Below are positions 8,901 through 16,658 of a stretch of 25,210 bases of DNA, piece after piece (the first letter of the stretch is position 1; each line of letters starts with the position of its first letter). Below the pieces are notes generated by a model. It had not been told where the DNA came from. It saw only the letters and a list, made by a program, of their open reading frames with translations, and searched no databases. The position numbers were made by a program, and so were the translations under genes. Source of the DNA: Dehalococcoidia bacterium (GTDB lineage: Bacteria; Chloroflexota; Dehalococcoidia; Dehalococcoidales; UBA1222); contig WRHS01000008.1 of assembly GCA_009783135.1 (NCBI GenBank), forward strand, positions 1 through 25,210, written 5' to 3'.

Positions 8901-11900
8901 GTTCAAACTGGGCAAGACCTCATTACCGACACATATGATGCCAAAATGCGCCTGTCCACCACAAACAACCACAATAACAGCACAAAGAGTGCGCAAACAA
9001 CCTACACCTACGACTATTTTGACCGTGTCTTAACTCAAGAAACCAGAGACAAGAGTAACTTCATCATTGCATCGGAAACATACACCTACGATGACGCATT
9101 TCAAGAATCACCACTAAGTGAGAAGTACCAAAAAACGACTCATACCATCGTAGGAGACGGCTACGCACCGTCCATAGTTACTTCAGCTTATCTCAATAAG
9201 TCAGGTTTATTGGAAAAACAATCTCGTACACTAAACAGCACAGAATACTTTGACTATTTCATATATGACTATATGGGCAACCTGCTAACTGAAAAGTCAG
9301 CCATAGCAGTGCAAAAAGGTTTATCCTACTCCGCCATGTATGAGTACGATTATGCTGGCAGAGTGGTTACGCAATACAACGTGGGCGGGGATTACGCCAC
9401 TTTTGAATATGATGCGTTGGGCAGATTGGTTGGTGCCACAGATTATGCCAACAACGATTTTGCCTCGTACTATCCCACGCCATATTCGACAACTTATGTT
9501 TACGATGACTTAGGAAGACTTATTCAAGAGTTCACACTCTTTGAGCGCACTTGGGAAGTATTTACTCCCAGCATAACAGAATACTCTGAAACGAGATATT
9601 TCTATGATGGGAATGGCAATCTAACAAAGCAGCAGACTACCAACGACTTATATGGCCTCACCTACTCTACAGTGGAATATCAGTATCACGTCCGCAATTG
9701 GCTCACAAAGATTACTCAGTATGACGGAATAACGTCTTATTACACTACCTATTCCTACAATGCTGCAGGGCAGCAACTTACTATGGTCACCGGCAATGGT
9801 ACAGAAACTACTACTTACACATACGACCACATGGGTAGGCTGACCAATATTAAGGATGCCTTGAATAAGAATGAAACATACACCTACGACACAAATGGTA
9901 ATCTAACCCTCTCCGTTGACCGAAACAGTTGGGTTACAACATATACTTATGATGGGCTCGGCAGAGTTACTATAATCAATATCAACTCTGGCAGCATTGT
10001 GCAGAGCTACACCTATGCTCTAACTGGAGCGATTAAAACTGAAACCAACGGAGCCGGCGAAACAACTTATACTTACGATGAACTCGGCAGAATAACTGGC
10101 ATTAGTGAGCCTAACAATGTCGCCAAGACTTATACTTATGATATTGCCGATAACCGACTTGGCTATACCCTGTCAGTAAACGGCACCACTCAGCTAAGCA
10201 CAACATACACCTACGACTACTTCAACAGACTGGAAACAGTTAAAGAAAACAATGTACTCGTTGCAAGTTATGGCTACGACATCAATGGAAACTTATCATA
10301 TGTAGCTTATGCCAACGGCACGTCAGAAACATACACCTACAACGCAGCTAACCTTGTAACCAGTGTAGCCAACTGGAACATTTATTCTGCTATATCCAGC
10401 TACAGCTACACTTACAACTTAGATGGAAACCAACACTCCAAGACTGATCATACAGGAAAGACTACTGTATACACTTACGATGGGCTTGGGCGTTTGGTAT
10501 ATGAGGGTGAAGTTGTATCAGGTAGCGTAATTCAAAGTTATGCCTACACCTACACTGTGGCACATAACCGCGCCACCATGGTCGCCTCAGGTGCACAGAA
10601 CTTTACAACAAGCTACACTTATGACCTCAACAACCGCTTACTCACAGAAACAAAAGGCGGAGTTACCACTTCTTATTCTTATGATTTCAATGGCAACCAG
10701 CTTTCCAAATCCACTCCGCTTCAAATTAACACCTTTTCCTATAACGGATTGAACCAACTGATTTCAGCAAATATCGGCGGAACCACAACTACATACACCT
10801 ACAACTCTGCCGGATTACGTGCTTCTAAGACCACTGGAGGAACCACTACCAAACATGTTTGGGACGGAGGCAATATATCGCTTGAGATGAACGGCAGCAA
10901 TGTTGTTACTGCAAAATATCTGCGTGGTTTAAGTCTTCTAGCATCGGATATCAGCGGTGCCAGAACTTACTATATCCACAATGCTCATGGAGATGTTGCC
11001 CAGCTAACTAATTCGGGCGGAACAGTAACCAAGACCTATGAATATGATGCCTTTGGTGTTGAGAAGAACATTAATCCTGCCGATAACAATCCGTTCAGAT
11101 ACTGTGGTGAATACTTCGACAAAGAAACTGGCAATTACTACTTCGGAGGTAGTTATTACGCGCCAGAAACAGGAACCTTCCTCGCTGAAGGTATCGCAAT
11201 GCCTTCTCTTAACAGATACACTTATTCAAACAATAGCCCTACGATAAATGCCTACGATGCGTTCTTCTCTAACTTAATTAATAGTGCAATGGGTTATGGA
11301 AGAGCACAAGCACCAATTAGTATTGTTGATATTCCAATTGAAGAAATTGTAAAGATAATAGAAGAAACAACTTCTTCAGGTACAGCCGTTGTTGAAGACA
11401 GCGCTCAAGCTAATAAAAACATCATTTTCAACACTACTCCTACAATTACTGCGTTGCAAGCGGCTCTTCTAGCTCAACATATTTCTGGAGCGAGAGCTGA
11501 TAAAGATTTGCGATTGCCAGTACTAGATAGCAACGGAAGTAGTTCAGGATGGTTTCTATGGGAAATATTGAACTCTGACACTGATAATATTGGGGTTAAA
11601 ATGGCTGCCTATGCCCTGCTGGATGCAGGTACAGGAGACCCTTTAGAATTTGCTCTCGTCTTCAGAGGAACCAAAAATGGCGACGATATAAAAAATGATA
11701 TTCAACAACCTTTTGGATTTTCTTCTGATATGTCAAATGCAATATCTTCAGCAAGAGGATTCGTTGACACGTGGAGTAAATATGCGATAACAATGGTCGG
11801 GCATTCAAAGGGCGGTGCTGAGGCTATTCTCTGTGCAATAGCAACCGGCAGAAACTGCATTACCTTTAATCCTATGGTTCCAAATATAGGCGCGTATGGC

Positions 11901-12131
11901 TTGGTATTCGATGCTTATTTTTACTCCAAAACCATGACACATTATGTAGTTTGGGGGGATCCTTTAAACTTACTTTTTGGAGAGCCCCTTATTGGAAAAG
12001 TAAATTATTTAAACAAGCCTTCAAGGTGGGGGTGGATTAACCCTTATAACTATATTAATCCTCTATTCCATTTAGCTAGCAACCATAGCTTAGACACAGT
12101 AATTTCTGGTTTGCAAAAAGGCGGTTACTGA
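5937..12131 (+). CDS. Secreted RHS/YD-repeat protein with C-terminal lipase-like domain
   Basis: The 2064-residue protein is modular. Residues 1-43 are a Sec signal peptide (basic start, hydrophobic core, likely cleavage after AVEA). Residues 45-250 are helical, of unknown family. Residues 252-268 are a poly-serine linker. From about 288 (VGVNTGNLTYSY) the RHS shell begins, with an aromatic-rich insert at 334-411 and many YD repeats (TYTYD, YDALGR) up to about 1710. The RHS closing segment NPFRYCGEYFDKETG (from 1716) leads to the variable C-terminus at about 1775. That last part carries FRGTKNGDD, GHSKGG with a nucleophile at S1957, then D2008 and H2050, a plausible lipase-type triad. RHS proteins encapsulate C-terminal toxins; a lipase tip would attack membranes. 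A strong Shine-Dalgarno fixes the start. Confidence 0.9.
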   Translation: MKHSTSFKSTFTKVFTVALLAVFLFAGSSLTAVLTQQKAVEAAQKQASNWTTPYSEEVINLLRNLQDYANFTDEEKAILRDFFGINAPPTEEELARRAQDEPLNNPSSEVVLARLLDSNVLMSKVSLAEWDKISKFFGNLSPEQIKELSSKGMTVADTLKINLAMRYGTFSLSEAEKLVKLYSDDQERNELVFELYLYTYGSDVKECQSAKDMLLRGVSIETVKSTLELEIDVERLIQDKGAMSLDGFSSKGSTSSSSSSSSSSSSSIASVGSGDLIPPFSVSNGSNESVGVNTGNLTYSYDVLKIPGVNGFNLYLALVYNSAEADLYEENSEYCDYWEVYYVPYEITFFMSGNAYDVIYGFEIFDNWYDPMFFMDYYMLDSWVEDGIYYEAWFDSSYAMYFSYGGGYYNYTTDKDERNALGVGWSWNLPYIESTTSDKILHMGDGRAYTIGSLSGGIYALNNHTLQDFILKSDSSYYNGQYTSSYVLEFKNGDKTYFNNGGLLLAQRDRYGNTITYRYATFNSSNVLSQIIDTGSRNIYFTYTPTAKGWDVKVTAPDSSYATISMELILGYPGQHHILKKVTDQLGNQTKFNYIMHSTRFNSQENDDLAYTFFASNSWALLSEVIYPTAASKVFSYGAATQTFGLTGFREFYRVIQRRDVLWDPLVGNIYYNTKTYAYSNPNVHSGGYDGWYGTWPLPPYQTVVTDGSFVGGTLTTTYDFDNSHLLSGETIKYNGNTVASTTYVYNSDKLPTSVISQVYNLSSPTPMTTTLSYTYDTKGNILTSTDAAGHTTTYTYNSSHSLLTSMTYSQNASTVIMNYFTLTPDNKSVSMIDIRVNGAIQTQTQFFYNSKGELTSQYNYKTVYGGYVETSYTYDSYGNLTGITNSGIRNADGTYVTSTPGYSNGTLRQSFSYNIMSRLTSSTDARGNTTSYQYDLLGRVTQVTNPDYSYVATAYNDTLNILTTTDELGYQLKSYFDGFGNLLRVYDVQTGQDLITDTYDAKMRLSTTNNHNNSTKSAQTTYTYDYFDRVLTQETRDKSNFIIASETYTYDDAFQESPLSEKYQKTTHTIVGDGYAPSIVTSAYLNKSGLLEKQSRTLNSTEYFDYFIYDYMGNLLTEKSAIAVQKGLSYSAMYEYDYAGRVVTQYNVGGDYATFEYDALGRLVGATDYANNDFASYYPTPYSTTYVYDDLGRLIQEFTLFERTWEVFTPSITEYSETRYFYDGNGNLTKQQTTNDLYGLTYSTVEYQYHVRNWLTKITQYDGITSYYTTYSYNAAGQQLTMVTGNGTETTTYTYDHMGRLTNIKDALNKNETYTYDTNGNLTLSVDRNSWVTTYTYDGLGRVTIININSGSIVQSYTYALTGAIKTETNGAGETTYTYDELGRITGISEPNNVAKTYTYDIADNRLGYTLSVNGTTQLSTTYTYDYFNRLETVKENNVLVASYGYDINGNLSYVAYANGTSETYTYNAANLVTSVANWNIYSAISSYSYTYNLDGNQHSKTDHTGKTTVYTYDGLGRLVYEGEVVSGSVIQSYAYTYTVAHNRATMVASGAQNFTTSYTYDLNNRLLTETKGGVTTSYSYDFNGNQLSKSTPLQINTFSYNGLNQLISANIGGTTTTYTYNSAGLRASKTTGGTTTKHVWDGGNISLEMNGSNVVTAKYLRGLSLLASDISGARTYYIHNAHGDVAQLTNSGGTVTKTYEYDAFGVEKNINPADNNPFRYCGEYFDKETGNYYFGGSYYAPETGTFLAEGIAMPSLNRYTYSNNSPTINAYDAFFSNLINSAMGYGRAQAPISIVDIPIEEIVKIIEETTSSGTAVVEDSAQANKNIIFNTTPTITALQAALLAQHISGARADKDLRLPVLDSNGSSSGWFLWEILNSDTDNIGVKMAAYALLDAGTGDPLEFALVFRGTKNGDDIKNDIQQPFGFSSDMSNAISSARGFVDTWSKYAITMVGHSKGGAEAILCAIATGRNCITFNPMVPNIGAYGLVFDAYFYSKTMTHYVVWGDPLNLLFGEPLIGKVNYLNKPSRWGWINPYNYINPLFHLASNHSLDTVISGLQKGGY

Positions 12132-12658
12132 TGAACGTAAAAGCTATAATTATTGTTGCAGGATTCGTGTTGTTCATAGCGGCTCCAATGTTATATCTTG
12201 CATTTGGTCGTTATATGTATTCTTGTTCACAACCAGATCCACCACTTCCTGAAATCACTTTTGGCGAATTTCCTTTTCATATAGAATATGAAATCCATGG
12301 CGAAAGAGTAGTCGTAGAAGATTCCGTAATATGCGAATTTGATGGTGTTGCTACAAGTTGGGGCGGACAAGGCAAATACCTCAAATGGAAATCATATTTA
12401 TCAAGTGATAAAACGGCACCATTCGGGGCAGCATTAAAAGTTGATGGTGAAAACCAGGTATACTTTTCTTTAGGTAGCCCAGAGTACTATATGGGGGCAA
12501 TTGAGCGCAACGAACCAAACTTCTATGTGTTTAAGGTTATTGCTCAAGGTAATAACTCAGGGCGTAAAGTAATTGAGACAGATGAATTGTATAGCATATA
12601 TGGCATTAAAGTGATGTCTTACGTGTTTTCCTCTCCAATAGAAAACATTTTTAAATAG
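12131..12658 (+). CDS. Membrane-anchored probable immunity protein for the RHS toxin
   Basis: The start codon shares one base with the RHS stop (TGATG), so the 175-residue protein is translationally coupled to the toxin gene. It has a single N-terminal membrane helix (about residues 4-27), then a soluble domain with ITFGEFPFHIEYEIHGE, VEDSVICEFDG, and SPIENIFK at the C-terminus. Similar small membrane-anchored proteins with this EFPF...IEYE...C-FDG pattern occur in Firmicutes, from memory. Position and topology (most of the chain outside) fit an immunity protein that blocks a secreted lipase at the cell surface. Function is inferred from context only; no enzyme motif is visible. Confidence 0.7.
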   Translation: MNVKAIIIVAGFVLFIAAPMLYLAFGRYMYSCSQPDPPLPEITFGEFPFHIEYEIHGERVVVEDSVICEFDGVATSWGGQGKYLKWKSYLSSDKTAPFGAALKVDGENQVYFSLGSPEYYMGAIERNEPNFYVFKVIAQGNNSGRKVIETDELYSIYGIKVMSYVFSSPIENIFK

Positions 12659-12686
12659 CACACAATCAACCGTCATCACTAATCCG

Positions 12687-12743
12687 CAAGCAGGGGGATG
12701 TGCGCGCACATCCCAGCTTGTTGGTGGCTAATCGCCCCCAAGC
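12687..12743. repeat. Nested inverted repeats at the end of the mobilization module (candidate oriT or element end)
   Basis: A perfect 20-base palindrome (12695-12714, half-site GGGATGTGCG) is bracketed by CAAGC (12687-12691) and GCTTG (12716-12720). A further CAAGC at 12739-12743 can pair with the same central GCTTG, and CCCCCAAGCCCCC adds a short direct repeat. Two mutually exclusive hairpins are therefore possible. The array lies in the 116 bases between the immunity gene and the relaxase stop. No T-run follows on the plus strand, so a plain intrinsic terminator is less likely than a recognition site for relaxase or recombinase. Confidence 0.5.
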
Positions 12744-12774
12744 CCCCGATAGAAAACTGAGGTTAAATTGACTA

Positions 12775-14088
12775 TCAGCGAGCCTCAAGTTCGTGAGTTT
12801 TGGAATGGCGCTGTACCGGGTCAGACAGGAACCTGTCCGTTGTATCTTTGGCTCTGAGAAGTGCAATCATTTCATCACGCTCAGACCTAAATCCACGGCT
12901 TAAAACTTTCATCTCGGCATCAAGTAAATGGTGCTCATTTCGCAGTGAATCCACTGACGGAAGCCTCTTGAATCCAAGGGAAAGAAACGCCCTTTTTGCA
13001 TCACGATGAGCTTCAATTTCCAGTTGGTGAACTGAATAAAACTTCTTGTTAAATCCGCCATCTCGATACTGTTTGAAAACCTCTTTGGTTTTGGTGTAAA
13101 CAGCGTTCTGTTTCTGCAAGAATTCAATCTCCCCCAATCTAGTTTCGATTGTCTTGCGTCTTGCATTGTGCTCGTGAAAAAGAGTTGTTGCCGCCTTTGC
13201 TTTATGGGCAAGAAGTTCGCGTTTTGTAATGCTATGCTCTTTCAAAAACAGCAGTGTTTTTGATATTTCTTTCAGGTCAGAACTTGGGGTTTCCCGATAG
13301 CATTGCTGTATTTTGTCTTGGATTTCAAACAGCAGGTTTTGCTTGCCGGCGAGCCTCTCATTGATGGCGTCCATGGAGTAATCGTTTCCAAGTGTATCCA
13401 AGCGACAAAACTTCCTGCTATCCGGCAACTTAAAAGCCAACTGCTTGCCTCGTTTTACATCAACACCGGCTGCTTCCAATGCAGCAATAAAAGCATTGAA
13501 GTCATGGCTTTCAGTTATGGCTTTATCAATCAATCCTTTCAACTTTTCTCTCGCAGTCGGGGGCTTCCTTTGCCCAAGATACTCATCACGATTGTAGCCT
13601 TTGGATAATGCCGGGTTTTCAATAATAGACAAGCCGCGTTCAAGGCAAAGTTGGTCGCTCACTCTGCGGAGTGCGATGGCAGAGCGTTTAAAGTCATTAA
13701 ACTTTCTCTCGCAACTCAGATTGACTGAATTGAAAATGATGTGAGCATGTGGGTTCTTTGTGTTGGTGTGGGAAGCTACAACATACTGGTGTTTACCCTT
13801 TGTCCAGCGTAAAGCCAGTTCTTTGCCTAGTTCCAACGCCTGCTCAGCAGAAACTTCATCCGGCTTAAAACTCATACGCATATGGTAAGCCATTACGGCA
13901 TGTTTGCCTTGGTCCCGACCTGTGATTTTCGCGTACAGTTCTTTGGATAATAAAAACTCCGATTGTGCTGTGAAGGAGTCGCATTCGTAACTGTCGATGA
14001 GTTCAGAGCCTCTGGTTTTCTTTGTATTAAGCACATATTCAATCGGGTTGCCACCGCTGTGTAAGGCTTTGAGCCATGTTGTTGCCAT
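12775..14088 (-). CDS. Relaxase/mobilization nuclease (MobA/VirD2 type)
   Basis: This 437-residue protein has the MOB relaxase domain in its first half. The likely DNA-joining tyrosine is Y18 in IEYVLN. AYHMRMSFKP follows, and the metal motif H107...NPH-A-H with H114, H116 and N120 (NPHAHIIFN) is complete. The second half is charged and probably coiled coil, ending in a basic tail. Such enzymes nick one strand at an origin of transfer and pilot it into a recipient using a helper conjugation system. Its ATG overlaps the mobC stop (TGATG). Length is within the usual range for elements of this type, so it appears intact. No type IV secretion or coupling gene is in view, so the element is mobilizable rather than self-transmissible as far as this window shows. 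Confidence 0.9.
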   Translation of the reverse strand: MATTWLKALHSGGNPIEYVLNTKKTRGSELIDSYECDSFTAQSEFLLSKELYAKITGRDQGKHAVMAYHMRMSFKPDEVSAEQALELGKELALRWTKGKHQYVVASHTNTKNPHAHIIFNSVNLSCERKFNDFKRSAIALRRVSDQLCLERGLSIIENPALSKGYNRDEYLGQRKPPTAREKLKGLIDKAITESHDFNAFIAALEAAGVDVKRGKQLAFKLPDSRKFCRLDTLGNDYSMDAINERLAGKQNLLFEIQDKIQQCYRETPSSDLKEISKTLLFLKEHSITKRELLAHKAKAATTLFHEHNARRKTIETRLGEIEFLQKQNAVYTKTKEVFKQYRDGGFNKKFYSVHQLEIEAHRDAKRAFLSLGFKRLPSVDSLRNEHHLLDAEMKVLSRGFRSERDEMIALLRAKDTTDRFLSDPVQRHSKTHELEAR

Positions 14089-14426
14089 CAGACCTCCCGC
14101 AGCACTTTGGTTATGCCATTGAGAATATGCCCTTGTTGCTCGCGTACTTCGTCCAGTTTGAACTGTATATCAGCAAGATTTGCGCTGCCACCCTCATTTA
14201 CCCTTTTGGCAATTTGGTTTAGGTTGTTACTAATAATGCGTAGTAAGCGCGAACACTCTCTTACATCGGTCAAGTCGACATTGATGACGTATCCGTTTAG
14301 TGCCATCTTGAGCAAATAGGCTCTCATATTACGAAAACCACACTGGCTCATACGGCTACGTATGAGGTCTTGTTCCTGTTGGTTCACTCTAAAGCCGATA
14401 TTGATATTGCGTTTTAGTTTTTGCAT
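14088..14426 (-). CDS. MobC-like relaxosome accessory protein
   Basis: The 112-residue protein starts with QKLKRNINIGFRVNQQEQDLI, a ribbon-helix-helix-like segment. It continues with helices containing SNNLNQIAKRVNEGG, the MobC family signature region. Such proteins bind the origin of transfer and help the relaxase melt it. The start at 14426 is chosen because AGGAGGTG lies 8 bases upstream; a longer frame from 14465 would start inside the upstream hairpin and lacks such a site. The stop overlaps the relaxase start by one base, so the two are co-translated. The gene lies directly downstream of a perfect inverted repeat. Confidence 0.85.
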   Translation of the reverse strand: MQKLKRNINIGFRVNQQEQDLIRSRMSQCGFRNMRAYLLKMALNGYVINVDLTDVRECSRLLRIISNNLNQIAKRVNEGGSANLADIQFKLDEVREQQGHILNGITKVLREV

Positions 14427-14453
14427 GAATAATTCACCTCCTAGAAATAGAAA

Positions 14454-14481
14454 TACCCCGGGCATGAATCTGCCCGGGGTA
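14454..14481 (-). terminator. Perfect 11-base-pair hairpin between recombinase and mobC
   Basis: TACCCCGGGCA and TGCCCGGGGTA pair perfectly around a 6-base loop. On the minus strand the stem lies 23 bases after the recombinase stop and is followed by TTTCTATTTC, a moderate U-rich tail. It can act as an intrinsic terminator separating recombinase from mobC expression. It is also a typical size for an inverted repeat in an origin of transfer or an autoregulatory MobC operator. Confidence 0.6.
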
Positions 14482-14504
14482 AATGGGAAAACATCAACTG
14501 TTTT

Positions 14505-16313
14505 CTATGCCGCTGTTGCCAGCGCTTGCTCCAAGAGTTCTTTTGCTCTTTTCTTTTCTCTGTAGCGCCGATTGGACTCTCGCTGCTTGAGGCATTTTTG
14601 CAGATATTTGGTTTCTGCCTCAATTTCCTCAGGGGTATGCTCTTCTTTCGGCAATTCGAAGTTCCCGATGAAGTTAAACCAAATATCCACCTTTACCACC
14701 CGAAACCCACTCGTTCTGTCAGGTGCGTGCACAAGGATTTTTTGAATGAACTCGTTCAGCATGGGAGTGCTGATTTCATCAAAAGTAGTGTAACGCTTGA
14801 TTAGTTCTAAAAAGCGGCTTACGTTATCACTGTCAGCTTCAAAAGCCTCCAGTTCATTTTGAAGAATAGTGTTTTGCTCTCTTAGTTCCGCCTGCTCTTT
14901 CTCATAAACGCCTGATAACTGCTTGAAACGTTCATCTGACAATTTGCCTGATGCGTTATCTTCGTAAACTTTTTGAAACAGCGTATCCAGTTCGTCAATA
15001 CGACATTCGTTTTGTGTGAACTGCCTCTTTGATGCTTTGGCTTTTGCAGTATGGCGTATAGCAGATTCGGCTCTAATGCGTTCTATGAACTCGGTTTCGT
15101 TTGTTTTGACGTACTTGCTTATTTGGCGTATGGCATCAAGCACAAGCTCGTTTACGGCATCAGTGCGAATATAGTGGCTGGAGCAGGCTTGTAGAAAGTG
15201 AACTCCGGCTAGTTTATATGTGGAACATTCATAGACGTCCAAATTCTTTTTGCGATACACTTTGCCATCGTGCTGTGCATCCTTGCACTCCACTGAACTG
15301 CGCCTGTTAAACATCTTGGCTCCACAGTCGGCACAGAATAGTAATCCTGTAAGCGGATTGGCTTTCCCTGTGCTGTCATAGCGCCGCGGAGTTCCCAACA
15401 GTTTTTGGACAGTATCAAAGGTCTCCTGGTCTACAATCGCCTCATGTGTATTAGGGAAGATTTTCCATTCTTCTTTGGGATTGCGTTTAGACTTCTTGAT
15501 TTTGTAGGAGTATCTGCTGCTTCTGAAGTTGACTGTATGACCGGCATATTCGAGCTTTTTGAGCATAGTTGTTACTGATTTGATGCTCCAAGCATACGGA
15601 GTCAATGCATTATGCCTTTTTGAGTTTGCTCCTTCCTTATTGTTTTTAACAAAGTAGAAAGAAGGTCTCTCAATACGTTCGGCATGAAATGTTTTGGCAA
15701 TCATATGCGCCCCACTGCCGTTTAACACCATGTTAAACATACGGCGCACAATCGAAGCTGCTTCCTCATCTATGAGCCACTGATTTTTATCTTCCGGCGA
15801 GCGTTTATATCCGTAGATGGGTGCATTGGTTATATGTTTGCCGCTGTTGCCTTTGATTTGTGCTGCCGCCTTAATCTTTCTGGACGTATCACGTGCATAC
15901 CACTCACTCATGATATTCAGAAAAGGGGCGAATTCGGCACTATCCTGATTGTCGCTGTCGATATTATTGCTAATGGCAATAAAACGTATGTTATGCTCCT
16001 TGAACATCATTTCAGTGTAGAAGCCTACCTGAAGATAGTCCCTGCCTATTCTGGACATGTCTTTGCACAGTACCGCACCAACTAAACCATTCTCAATATC
16101 GCTGATTAAGCGCTTCCAGTCGGGACGTTCCCAATTGGTACCGGAATAACCATCGTCGCTGTAATGGCAGATGTTGCTAAAGCCGTGTGCTTTGGCGTAG
16201 CTTTCCAGCATTGTCTTTTGGTTGGTGATGGAGTTACTCTCACCAGAAAATTCGTCATCACGCGAAAGCCTGGAATACAATGCCGTTACTTTGGAAGTGG
16301 GTTGCCTGTTCAT
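14505..16313 (-). CDS. Large serine recombinase (TnpX-like)
   Basis: The 602-residue protein has a resolvase-type catalytic domain at its N-terminus (YSRLSRDDE, with the nucleophile S17, and KDMSRIGRDYLQVG). A recombinase domain of about residues 170-300 follows, then a zinc-ribbon-like segment (LLFCADCGAKMFNRR, with further cysteines), a coiled coil around 410-480 and a basic tail. Proteins of this class excise and insert mobilizable elements such as Tn4451 through a circular intermediate. AGGAG lies 9 bases before the ATG at 16313. A TTG two codons earlier is possible but less well placed. It overlaps the tnpW stop by ATGA. Confidence 0.92.
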   Translation of the reverse strand: MNRQPTSKVTALYSRLSRDDEFSGESNSITNQKTMLESYAKAHGFSNICHYSDDGYSGTNWERPDWKRLISDIENGLVGAVLCKDMSRIGRDYLQVGFYTEMMFKEHNIRFIAISNNIDSDNQDSAEFAPFLNIMSEWYARDTSRKIKAAAQIKGNSGKHITNAPIYGYKRSPEDKNQWLIDEEAASIVRRMFNMVLNGSGAHMIAKTFHAERIERPSFYFVKNNKEGANSKRHNALTPYAWSIKSVTTMLKKLEYAGHTVNFRSSRYSYKIKKSKRNPKEEWKIFPNTHEAIVDQETFDTVQKLLGTPRRYDSTGKANPLTGLLFCADCGAKMFNRRSSVECKDAQHDGKVYRKKNLDVYECSTYKLAGVHFLQACSSHYIRTDAVNELVLDAIRQISKYVKTNETEFIERIRAESAIRHTAKAKASKRQFTQNECRIDELDTLFQKVYEDNASGKLSDERFKQLSGVYEKEQAELREQNTILQNELEAFEADSDNVSRFLELIKRYTTFDEISTPMLNEFIQKILVHAPDRTSGFRVVKVDIWFNFIGNFELPKEEHTPEEIEAETKYLQKCLKQRESNRRYREKKRAKELLEQALATAA

Positions 16314-16531
16314 GAACAAATGCTCCTCTCAGGCAACCGGTTCGTTTGCGGTATGTCCATCCTAACATCAGTCAAATTCATATTCAAGTCGTTTATTGCC
16401 AGTCTCAAGAGTTTATCCTGTAATAACTCCTTGGCTTCATGGCTGAAGCAAAGATTTACGTCGTAGACTGTGGAACCTATGCGCTTACGCATAAAACCTT
16501 TGGGTTGTGCTTTTACTCTTTTGCTATCCAT
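16310..16531 (-). CDS. Transposon-encoded protein TnpW-like
   Basis: The 73-residue protein contains MRKRIGSTVYDVNLCFSHEA and LQDKLLRLAI, the pattern of the small TnpW proteins found next to the recombinase in clostridial Tn4451-type elements. AGGAG lies 4 bases before the ATG. The stop overlaps the recombinase start (ATGA), so the two are translated together. Its role in these elements is not established; a helper or directionality function is an inference. A 20-residue tail beyond the usual family end, rich in polar residues, is noted. Confidence 0.8.
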   Translation of the reverse strand: MDSKRVKAQPKGFMRKRIGSTVYDVNLCFSHEAKELLQDKLLRLAINDLNMNLTDVRMDIPQTNRLPERSICS

Positions 16532-16609
16532 GTATCTCCTCTCACAAACAATTTACCCCTCGCAATTATTAAGATTTCTTTACGGCATATAGTTTTCATT
16601 TAGCAGCAA

Positions 16610-16638
16610 TTGAAATGACACATCAGCCGTGCGATAAT
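16610..16638 (+). promoter_or_regulatory. Predicted promoter of the ATPase gene
   Basis: TTGAAA (16610-16615), 17 bases, GATAAT (16633-16638). Transcription would start near 16645, only about 14 bases before the ATG, with no Shine-Dalgarno between. The messenger would be nearly leaderless. Confidence 0.55.
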
Positions 16639-16658
16639 CTTTTGCATCATTGTATGTT

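Noticed and set aside
8000..11100. Apparent tandem DNA repeats (recurring ACATACACCTACGA-like words)
   Set aside because: They follow from the YD-repeat protein sequence; spacing and bases vary and there are no CRISPR-like constant repeats.
12695..12714. Palindrome as an intrinsic terminator for the immunity gene
   Set aside because: No T-run follows on the plus strand and the loop-less perfect palindrome fits a protein-binding or processing site better; kept as a repeat instead.
14427..14465. Longer mobC start (13 extra residues)
   Set aside because: It begins inside the hairpin, has no ribosome site, and the internal ATG has an excellent AGGAGGTG.
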